Source: Hymenochaete sp. R1
Lineage: Eukaryota; Basidiomycota; Agaricomycetes; Hymenochaetales; Hymenochaetaceae
Length of the DNA stretch: 64,000 nt
NCBI GenBank assembly: GCA_019400425.1
Contig: JAFREE010000046.1
Coordinates: 93,128-157,127, forward strand
Direction of reading: 5' to 3'
The position numbers were made by a program, and so were the translations under genes. Shown here piece by piece: positions 50,201 to 59,227 of the stretch (positions are counted from its first letter, which is position 1; each line of letters starts with the position of its first letter). The notes under the pieces are model-generated. The model was not told the DNA's origin, did no database searches, and saw nothing but the letters and a program-made list of their open reading frames with translations.

Positions 50201-50758
50201 CTTTCGACGCGTCTCAGTCCATGGTGATATAGATGGAAGGTCGTAGTACGAACCTGCATAAGGATCAGCCGCAGAGGACATCGCACCAGTAGGTTTAGAC
50301 TCGAAGTCAGAATCAGAGTCATAATTATAGACATCATCTGCAATAACCAAACGTCAGACGGCAAGAGCGAGGAAAAACGCAAGGAAATACCATCATCATC
50401 ACCCTCTTCCACATCGATATCGCTCCCAATATCATTACACGGCTCGTCGTCAGGAGTCTGACACATTCTTAGCTTGATCTCGGGGCACTAAAACCATACC
50501 CACAATCAACTTACCATGAGCCTCGTAGCAGATCTAGCTGTACCACTTGGCTGTCCGAAATCATCATCATCCATAACATCCGCAAACTCGCCGTCAAATA
50601 TCTTCTCCGCAGCTTGCATCACGTCTTTATATCTCCTAAGAGCTGCGCGCGCTTGGGCCACCGTTGCGCCCTACATCCCAATCAGTGACGTGAGTTGAGG
50701 TAGTTCATGGAGAATTGGGGCATACCATTTCGACGAGCTGCGCGATCTCAGAGTCCAT
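47221..50758 (-). CDS. UBA / Cys-rich / BIRC6-type ubiquitin-conjugating (E2) protein
   Basis: The ATG at 50758 (MDSEIAQLVEM|GATVAQARAALRRYKDV) opens a UBA domain, followed by acidic linkers. A Cys-rich module (about 49790-50030) reads CMCPEGCGY ... RCSTCQTAFCFACGEPV and resembles an IBR or RING half. Then come a basic stretch (TRKRKAETRSK) and a long helical middle (about 48350-49450). The C-terminal E2 fold has [47 protein letters not shown] and LVSIQSMILTDDPIVNEPAW. Its catalytic Cys (47839-47841) sits in GKVC. The E2 and its tail (HFKLKARSIREQLDKWLGE) resemble human BIRC6 more than ordinary E2s. The stop is at 47221. This is probably a hybrid enzyme that loads and transfers ubiquitin in one chain. 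The substrate is unknown, and no BIR domain was seen. Intron borders in the middle are approximate. Confidence 0.82.
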
Positions 50759-51032
50759 AGTGACCACAATTTACGCGTCGTCGCTGTTGCTGTCAGAGAT
50801 AGTGGTGCAAACGGAATGATGCAGGCTAGGAGCCTCTCAAGTGCAAGTGCCCAGGGCTGTCGCTTGTACCCGCGTTCATTATGTAATTCAATATGATCGA
50901 CATTTTAGCCTTTTCTGGAAATTAGATGGCGACTTTGGCTTGTGATTCTGTGTGCCTTGTAAATACTCTCCTCACTTGACTTCCCAGCATTTCTCCTTCT
51001 TGACCTCATTATCATTTCTAACTAATACAAAA
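50759..51032. promoter_or_regulatory. Divergent promoter, E2 protein / peroxisomal carrier
   Basis: This 274 bp separates the two start codons. A CT-rich patch (CTCCTCACTTGACTTCCCAGCATTTCTCCTTCTTG) precedes the carrier ATG. No defined element was recognised. Confidence 0.45.
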
Positions 51033-52526
51033 ATGCCTAGCGATTCCGTGATACATGCATTGGCAGGCTCTGTGGGCGGAATTGCAGCCATGACTGCTAC
51101 TTAGTGAGTAACTGTTCCGCTCAACTTAAAATTCGGGTTGGAATACATCATTGACGAAAAGGTACTACAGCCCTCTCATATTCTTGTCAACTCGAGCCGC
51201 CGTAGAAACCAGCAAGGAACAAAAGGTGTGATAAAGCAATGCTCTTATCGCATTATAAAAGTGATTCATCTGCATAGTCAACATACCAAGCTGTCCTGGA
51301 TATAATTAAACGGGAAGGTGTACTGGGATTGTATAGTGGTCTCGAATCGAGTCTACTAGGAATTGCTCTGACAAATGGGTGGGTGATATTATTTATTCCA
51401 AATAAGTGCCTTAATTGAAGTGAATCACAGAGTGTACTATTACTTCTACGAACGGAGTCGAGGCATTGTTCTCAAAACGCGTAGTGGAAGTAAAGCTCTC
51501 AGCACCCTCGAATCCATGCTCATGGGTCTTATAGCTGGTAGGTCGCGTCACTGGAAAGAACCTACATCGCTAACTCACGTTTTGCAGGCTCTGCTACATC
51601 CATCATCACCAACCCAATTTGGGTTATCCAAACCTCCCAAACCGTCCGTACCATGCACGGCAGTGGCTCCTCGAGTCCGATAGGCCCTAGCCCGGGCCCC
51701 AACTCAAGCCAAAACATACCTGCCTCTTCTAGCGCCCCCGGAACGACAAAGAAACTCAGCTTCTTCGAGACCGTCTCCCATATCGCTCACAAAGAGGGCC
51801 TCCAGGGCTTCTGGCGCGGACTCGGGCCCGCTCTCGTCCTCGTCATCAACCCCGTCCTCCAGTACACCGTCTTCGAGCAGCTCAAGAACCTCCTCATCAA
51901 ACGTCGTACGACGCGTTTACGCGTTTCTGTGGCTGGAAATGGGAAGGCAACAGCCGTCAGCGTTTCTGCAATAGCAGTCCTGACGGATTTGGATTTCTTC
52001 CTGTTGGGCGCGTTGTCGAAGCTAATCGCGACGAGTTTGACATACCCATACATGTAAGCCCCCTTTCGTCCTTCTCTGCCACACTTCGAAAAAATATAAC
52101 ATATTCTATTCTCACCTGTAACCTTCTAGTGTCATCAAATCCCGCCTGCAAGCCGGGACCCCCACCTCTGCTCGCTACACCTCCGCACTGGACGGCATCC
52201 TCACCGTTGCGCGTGAAGAAGGCATCGCAGGTCTATACCGCGGCGTTGGTACCAAGCTCACGCAGAGCGTACTGACAGCTGCGATCCTGTTTGCAGGTCA
52301 GAGGCGGATATATGAGGTGGTTAGGAAGGTGAGTTGAGTAGAGTTACTTTTTTCCCTTCTTTCTTTGGAGGTGGTGTGTGTGTGTCCGGGGTTGGTGCTT
52401 TTGTTTCGTTGCTGGTTCCTGTGTACTGCTAAGGGATGTAGGAGGTAAAGGACGGCGAGGTGTAGTTTAATTGGATGACTGACCTGCCTTTTCATATCAC
52501 AAACATTTTCACAGGCTACCGACTGA
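51033..52526 (+). CDS. Peroxisomal adenine-nucleotide carrier (Pmp47/Ant1/SLC25A17-like)
   Basis: This is a mitochondrial-carrier-family protein of the peroxisomal subgroup, which exchanges ATP for AMP to feed fatty-acid activation. The ATG at 51033 gives MPSDSVIHALAGSVGGIAAM. The first signature is YPLIFLSTRAAVET (YPLxxLSTRA is typical of the subgroup), the second TNPIWVIQTSQTV and the third LTYPYIVIKSRLQAG. Loop glycine blocks read IKREGVLGLYSGLESSLLG, AHKEGLQGFWRGLGPAL and REEGIAGLYRGVGTKL. A Ser/Pro/Gly-rich insertion (about 51653-51745) and a second insertion near 51900-51970 enlarge the matrix loops. The last intron (GTGAGTTGAG...TTTTCACAG) leaves a tiny exon ending ATD with TGA at 52524. 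Without that splice the frame would stop at GTG AGT TGA near 52337. This is the second SLC25 gene in the window. Confidence 0.88.
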
Positions 52527-53949
52527 ACCAGGTTATCATGAGTCGGAGCAAGCATACTTACTCTCTTGATACGTTTTAGAATCTTATACCTTTCCTTTTC
52601 TCTATGTCACATAAATATATCTTTTCAGAAATTTGGTTAAGGCAAGGCATCTTATCGAGACTCATGATCACCCAAGCCCTCAAACACCTCCCAAGTTTTA
52701 GTCTTATCTCACTATCTTACTGTCTCACTGTACAAGTCACAATCTACAACGTTCACGCATTCACACTGCACTACGAGGTGCCTGAACGAACAAACCAGAG
52801 TACCAAAATTCAAATTCATAGAGAAAGGAAAGTTGGATATTCGAGTATGAGTACGAGTAAATCAAAGGGGGAGAGAAAGAGAAAAAAAAACGAGAAATAC
52901 AAAGCCTGGAAGCTCTCATTCAGTGGTACGGACCCGGTATTTGATGTTGAGGTAGTGTGGGCTGTGGTAGGCGTAGGAGTAAGAGGGATGATGGGAGTTC
53001 ACTCTGTTTCCTGAGAAATAAGAGTGATGAGACGAAGAGACGGAGAAGGGGACAAAAGAGAAGAGAATAAGGTTAATCAAGCTGGCGCCGTTAGCATCCT
53101 AGCAAAATAGCGAGCGAGCTGCACAAAGAAAAGAAAGAAAAGAAAAAGGCATAGGGGGAAAAAGGAGCGACACGGTCGGCGATGTAAAACATGCAAGCGG
53201 AGAAGAGAAGAACACGGAGAAAAACAATGAATTTTGACCACGACAGAGGTTCTGAAGTGGTTGGGTGAGGAAGATATACTCGGGATCGGGTTCGGGGAAA
53301 TAGTTGACCAATTCGATATCTAAGAAGGGGAATGGAGAAAGGTGGGAAAGCGGATGGAAGACCAGAGAGGGTCGCGCAACCAGTCGGCGCAGCCGTAGAG
53401 TAATTTAATTTGACGAACCTGGAGGGTTTAGAGGGAGAAGAGGAGGAAGGGGGAGGGGGGTATAACAGCAATCGAAAACTCGAACGAGAGGACGAAAGGA
53501 CGGCCAATGAAAGACGAGATGATGGAAACCAAGAACAGAGGAAAGGAAAGGAGAGTGTACTTTGAGAGTTGACAAGACATGTGAACAGCAAAACCCGGAA
53601 CGGAGGGGAAAGAAAACAAAAAAAGGGCGTCAGTCCATGAGGAATGGCTGGTCTGACTCACGTGGGAGGGGCGAAGGAGCATAGCGGCAGGGATAGTTTA
53701 AGATGATGAGGACGAAATATAAGGGTGGGTGGTACAAAATGAGGAAAAGAGGAAGGGATTGAAGGGAACACGATACGGGACACGACACAATGGGATGGTG
53801 GGGGGAGAGGAAAACACACGAACGCGCGGTTGAAATCAGTGATGAACGGAGAGGAACAAAGTGGAGCCAAGAACGAGAGCTGGAACCGTCACATCGACGT
53901 AGAGACAAATCCGCACAGGAGCGAAAGGTCAGGTCATCTCCAGTAAAGC
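52527..53949. other. Long strand-asymmetric (purine-rich) intergenic region
   Basis: This 1.4 kb lies between two convergent genes. From about 53020 to 53930 the + strand is strongly purine-rich (runs such as GAAAGAAAAGAAAAAGG and GGGAGAAGAGGAGGAAGGGGGAGGGG), so the minus-strand transcript of the Opy2-like gene would have a pyrimidine-rich 3' end. Open frames on the minus strand here are low-complexity Ser/Phe/Leu/Pro and do not look coding. Confidence 0.5.
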
Positions 53950-56424
53950 TCAAGCCCTCCGTTCCGTTCCCGCACCCGATGCAGTATCGAAGTTCAACGG
54001 GAACGCTGCCAGATCAGACGTCAACGCGAGCGTATCTAAGCTCGCGCGCTGCCTCCCCACGAGTGTCCCTCCCCCACTGCTATTGCTCCCATTCCCGCTC
54101 TGCATTGCGCTCGGCGGCGGCTTGTTCCCGTTCCTCTGCGTCTGCGTCTTTGTTGAAGATTCAGTCAGATATGGCTGGGCCCGCTCCCTCTCCTCAATCC
54201 GGAACTCAAATCCTTCCAACGCAGCACTACTTGCCGTAGTACCCGTACTCATCCCCACTACTTTCCTTCGGCTCTCCTCCCTTTCCTCCCCCCCTTCTCC
54301 ACCTACCACTGACTTAGGTAAAGGTGGGACTGGTGGTACGCCGGCCCCCGAAGCGAAGGCTGCTTGCTGGGCCGAGAGTGGGGAGCGAGGGGGACGCGAA
54401 CTGATAGGGCTAGGAGGAACAAAGGTAAAGCTCTCTAACAGGGAGTCTCCGCCCGCGCTTACGCAACTTGCCTCGCTCACTCTTCTTGAGTGCGCCCCCG
54501 AAAATCCGCCGCCGCCGTTCCTTGAAGCGGGACTGGACTGGGACGAGCCAAGACCCGATGCAGCGGCCTTTGCGCGCGCAGCGGCGAGAGCTTGAGCTTG
54601 TTGCATCTGTAACGTTCCCTGCCCACCAGCACTTCCTCCTGCCGATCCGTTTCCGTTCCCATTTCCAGACCCATTCACGCCAAGCGAGGCACTGGACCCC
54701 GTCCCCAACGACGGCGTCCAGACCTTTGCGCTCGTCATGCGATGCTCGCTCTTTCCTCCCGCCGACGACGCGCTTCCAGGCCCTCTTTCAACCACAATTC
54801 CTCCGTTGCCGCCGCCAATGCCCGCACTGCGAAGACCAGCGCTTCCCAGCCTCACGACGGTCGCTCCGCCGATCTCGGCGCCTATGATCGACGCAGCTTG
54901 TGTGAGTGTGCTTGCGGGTCGGGGTGTCCGAGGCGAGTCCGCTGCTTCGACGTCGCGATCCTTCTCCATCTGATTCTGGCCCTGCTGCTGGTGGCCACGG
55001 TCGTGAAGGTCGTATGACGCGGTAGAAGGAATTGGAACAGGTGTGCGGCCTAAGGAAGAGCCTGTCTTTGTCTCATCGTGTTCGTCTTCGAACGGGTTCC
55101 CACGATATTCAATTTCCTGTCCCTCGCAATCATCTTCTCCTGCATGATTGTGATCGTTAGATGAGCTCTCGGACACGCTTAGTGCGTCAGACGGTCCGAA
55201 GGAGCTGTGTGCAAGAGGGGAGCGAGCAGGCTGCCTTACCCCTGCTGCATTCGCTGCTGATGGTTTCAGTAATGACTGCGACTTGGACATCGGCGACCCC
55301 ATGTTTGAAGACACGGCTGAGTCGGAGTGATGAGACCCACCGCCCACGGAGACGACTTCCGCCTTCGCAATACCTGCGCGTGCGGTGACTATTTGCGGTG
55401 CCTCGTACAGCACATCCGAGGCGAAACTACCTGATGTAAGAACTGAATCGCGTGCTGAGACCCCTGATGCTTGAGAGTGGGCATAAGGCGCATTGGGTGG
55501 GCGGAAGGAATCCTTGGATACATTGACGTGGTCAAGATTGAGCGTCTGTCCGTGCGAACGCGATAACGGGTCGAATCGGAGGCCTAGATCGGGAGAGTGC
55601 GATGGCCTTGCGGGCGCACCTGACGACGAAGATGACGACGAAGTAGTAGACGTGTTTGTGTTTGAGCGACCCGAAAGTTCGGAGCGTCTGTCCGACGATT
55701 GTTGACTGTTCGAAGGAGAGGAGGCCCCGTGCGGAACGAGCGCAATAGGGATGACGTTTGTCGATTGTGTGCTCGCAGAGGTGGTCTGTATGGATTGCGC
55801 ATCGGAGAAAGGATTAGAGCTGTACGAGCCTTGTCCACTTTGATCAGGAGATGGGTCAGAATACAGGACCTGAGCCTGCGGGTCGAGATTGATGGTGGAA
55901 TTGCTCATGACGGGGTACATCCTGACAGCGTCTGGAAGAGACTCGCGAGGTGACGGTGGTTTCTCGTTGGGATCTGGGCGAGAAAGAACTGCCTCTGCGC
56001 GAGCCGGCACGTCTGGCTTGGTGCTGAAATTGGTTGATTGTCGCTGCGCGGCGGCCGCCTTGTCTGCGCGCTGGCGGCGACGGTACCACAGGAGAAGGAA
56101 GACGGCACCAGCGAGGAGAGCAATGACAGCGATAACAGCACCTGCGATTGCACCTGCGCTTATTCCGCCGCCGCCGCCAGAAGAGGAACCGGTAGGTATA
56201 CAACTGACTGAGGGACATGCAGTACACACCCTAAGATAATGAATATTAATGAACTGACATCAGACAAGGCACCACGCTTGCGGGTTTATTGAGAACGTGA
56301 AGAAGCCAACGTACCTAGAGGTGATGATACATTGCTCACCGTCAGCACAGTTGCATGTCGGGATTTGGGAAGGGCAGTCGATACACTCCCGGCCAAAGAG
56401 TATATGGTCGTTGTGAGGGAACAT
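53950..56424 (-). CDS. OPY2: Opy2-like plasma-membrane anchor protein
   Basis: This single-pass protein belongs to the family that anchors Ste50/Ste11 for HOG (osmostress) MAP-kinase signalling in fungi. Exon 1, from the ATG at 56424 (MFPHNDHILFG), encodes ECIDCPSQIPTCNCADGEQC. A GTACGT intron follows, then exon 2 with VCTACPSVSCIPT. Together they form the Opy2 N-terminal Cys-rich domain (C-x2-C-x5-C-x-C repeats). A Ser/Gly linker leads to one transmembrane helix (GAIAGAVIAVIALLAGAVFLLLW, split here as residues 26-48 of exon 2), then YRRRQR and a 700-residue Ser/Pro/Gly-rich cytoplasmic tail. Two NPFxD motifs lie in the tail (55801-55815 and 55084-55098). The stop is at 53950. No classical signal peptide is visible, and an upstream exon supplying one may be missing. 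The tail is unusually Gly/Asn-rich (GSGNGNGNGSAGG near 54640). Confidence 0.82.
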
Positions 56425-56934
56425 GTCGTGAGTGAGTAATTGATGGATATGGAATTGTGAGAGAGGAGAAAGAGTGTGGTAGACGGTATTATCAATCGCA
56501 ACGACGGCGATGAGGACGAGGATGAAAATCCAGTGGACGTCGTCGAGGACGTTGCGGAGGAAGACCAGACCAAAAATGAGATGAGATGAGAGGGAGGAAG
56601 ATGGGGGTAAGAGAGAGGGAGAGGCTGAGGAAAAGAGAGACGCGACGAGGGAATTGGGATCACAATCATTTGTTGTTTGATGCGTTTGTTGGATGCTGAT
56701 TCTGATTCTGATTCTGCCACGCATGGGGTCTAGACCCATAATCACTTGTATCTGATTCTCATAATCACATAATCAAGTACCCTCAATTAATAATTCTTCG
56801 GCGTTAATCAACACACTTACACAGCATCAATCTGACCCTCAAAACAATTTAATTACGTAATTTACTTTCTGTGTGCCTTGCTTTCGTCAGACAGAAATGC
56901 TTTGATCTTCCTGAAACACCTGTCCTCAACGCTC

Positions 56935-56966
<32 letters not shown>

Positions 56967-56997
56967 AGTCAGAGTTTTCTTGCCGACACCGACAACA
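56425..56997. promoter_or_regulatory. Divergent promoter, Opy2-like / Caf16-like, with CGA microsatellite
   Basis: This 573 bp lies between divergent starts. Near the Caf16 end sits a (CGA)n trinucleotide array of about ten units (56936-56966), probably in the 5' UTR. Upstream of Opy2 a frame stays open and contains a hydrophobic stretch (HWIFILVLIAVVAI, about 56490-56530) that could belong to a missed signal-anchor exon. Confidence 0.45.
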
Positions 56998-58170
56998 ATG
57001 ACAATGACCGACGGCGTATCAACAGAATTAGCTGACTCCTCTGCTATCTTCATCAACAATCTCACCTTCAAACATGACCCGCACGCACCTGCCGAGCCCT
57101 CCCTCATCGACGTCAATCTCATCCTCCCAAAGGGTTCCCGAACTCTCCTCATCGGCGCGAACGGCGGTCAGTCCACAACCCATCACTACGATTCCCCGCA
57201 TCCGACGCTTACTCTTTGTTCTCTCCTCTCGGCGATATCATATGCATGGACTTGGCGTTGTGTGTTGCATATATGCAGCCGGCAAGCGTCTTCTACCCAA
57301 GGAGAGCGCAGTCCTCATTCACGGCCAGGACGTCTTCACGCGCACAAGTACGTCGCTCGTCGTCTGACCCATAGTCTTATACTCACGTCCCTCAGACTCT
57401 GCCGCCCGCGTCACCTTTCTCGGCACCGAATGGGCCGCCTCCCCCGTCGTCCGCGGTGACATTGCTGTCTCCCGCTTCCTCGACTCCATCGGCGGCTACC
57501 GCCACGCCGACCGACGGGACCGCCTTCTCGATCTCCTCGATGTTGACCTCGACTGGCACATGCACCGCATCTCCGACGGCGAGCGCCGTCGCGTACAACT
57601 TGTCATGGGTCTGATGGCTCCCTGGGACGTCTTGTTGCTGGATGAGGTGACAGTGGATTTAGATGTGCTTGTGAGGGACGAACTGTTGAGCTTTTTGAAG
57701 GAGGAGAGTGAAACAAGGGGAGCAACGGTGCTTTGTGCGTTTTCGTTTTCTGCTTTTCTTGTGCCACCGTCATCGGAACACTTACTCAATAAAAATGCAT
57801 TCGCATATATGCAGATGCTACGCACATCTTCGACGGCCTTGCCGCCTTCCCCACTCACATCGCGCACATGCGCCTCGGCTCCTTCGCTACCCTCCCCACG
57901 CCCTGGTCTCCGTCCTCCTCCCTGTCCCCCACAACAGCCGAATCCAATCTGCACGCTGTCGCGCTTCAGTGGCTGAAAGACGACCGTGCGCACCGACGGG
58001 CGCTTGAGCAGGCGGGCAAATGGAAGGCGCGTGGGGCGAGGAAACAAAAAGAGACGACGGACTCGGAGGTGTTCTTCCGAAAGTGAGTTTTGTTTCTCTG
58101 CTTTTCTTTTCCTTCAGCTTCTTTCGGTGGGTTTGTTGACGAGTTGGTTAGGTATGATTACAACGCATGA
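56998..58170 (+). CDS. CAF16: Caf16-type soluble ABC ATPase with altered P-loop
   Basis: This is a non-membrane ABC protein of the family associated with the CCR4-NOT complex in yeast. The ATG at 56998 gives MTMTDGVSTELADSSAIFI. The A-domain reads FINNLTFKHDPHAPAEPSL and LILPKGSRTLLIGANG, then a 112-nt intron (57167-57278) and AGKRLLPKESAVLIHGQDVF. Next are VTFLGTEWAASPVVRGDIAV, the signature-like ISDGERRRVQLVMGL, Walker B VLLLDEVTVDLDV and FLKEESETRGATVL. After an intron come ATHIFDGLAAFPTHIAHM and the tail VFFRK|YDYNA with TGA at 58168. Members of this family normally read GANGAGKSTLL(R/K)xLxGK(R/H). Here the Ser/Thr of Walker A and about nine following residues are absent. This points to a damaged or divergent allele, or to a gap in the sequence. 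Confidence 0.88.
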
Positions 58171-59227
58171 TCCCTGTAAGAGGGCTCACTTAGTAGCTGG
58201 GTGCTATGGTCTTAATCGGTAACAGCAAACCATTTCAACACGGTCCGGAATCTCGACTTCCGCATTACCGTCCGCCATCACCGTCGCTCACGACCAACGC
58301 CAAAAACCTCATTTCAACTTTGAGGGTACCCCTTGATTTTTTAGATATCGACAATCCGATACAGCATATACGCACCTTTCGCATTCGCATTACTCGACAC
58401 ATTGGCGATTCAACCGCATCATCCCCGCTCTCTCCCTTCTTATTCATTTCGCTTTTCCAGCCTTCCCTTCCCCCATGATATTACGCTCATAGATGATTTT
58501 CATCTCCCTGGATTGAACCGGAACAAACAAGTACACGCATTGAATCTCAACATTCGCATTCACATATATACAACACAACGTTCAACATGTATCAATTACT
58601 ACAGTAGCACTCAGCAATAGCTTCGCGTTCCCCCCCTTGTCCTCCCTTTACCCCGTATTACCAGCACAGTTCACCTTTACTTCGTCTATGATCATAAACG
58701 TGCTTAAGCCTTCAACGGCGTCTTCACGAATCTACATGAGACTTTTACTTATGGTATTCGTAGTGCAGCTACACATTATGCGTGGTTATGTAATAACAGA
58801 TGAAACTTTGTGAACGATTATAAAAAAAGCCATGAACACAGACGGGTGCATGCATACTATTCTATTGCAGTATACTTAGAATGCGGACGGTCTCTGTCTG
58901 TGCACGCGCGACGCGACTCACTAGTTCACTACGCCTCTTTCCCTCCTTCTCTCACCACCTTTTTCACCCCGACTCGAAAGCATATATCCTCATAAATCAC
59001 CAATTTCCCTGATCTTGCATCGCTAGTACCAGTATCCTTGTATAAGAACGTTCACTTCTCTGCAGTCTGAAACCGACCAACAAATAAACAAACAAAGCAA
59101 GTCAAAAAGCGAAGCGCGTCGCGTATCCGTAAAACGCGCCTTCACCGACACTCACTCAGGACTCGCGCCGAGAGCTCTTCCGAGTCCGCTCACTAATATC
59201 TTTGGCGCGAACTTCGAATCTGAATAC
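58171..59227. other. Intergenic region, Caf16-like / GCP3
   Basis: This 1.06 kb lies between two + strand genes. It is mixed, with T/C-rich patches at 58420-58480 and 58620-58680. No gene, tRNA or repeat was recognised. The promoter of GCP3 should lie toward 59200. Confidence 0.45.

Noticed and set aside
53091..53591. Minus-strand frame rich in Ser, Phe, Leu and Pro
   Set aside because: Product of the polypyrimidine bias. It has no fold signal and lies downstream of the Opy2-like stop.
54083..54595. Plus-strand frame opposite the Opy2-like gene
   Set aside because: GC-rich, low-complexity shadow of the Ser/Gly/Pro-rich coding strand. No motif, and the minus frame is open for 759 codons.
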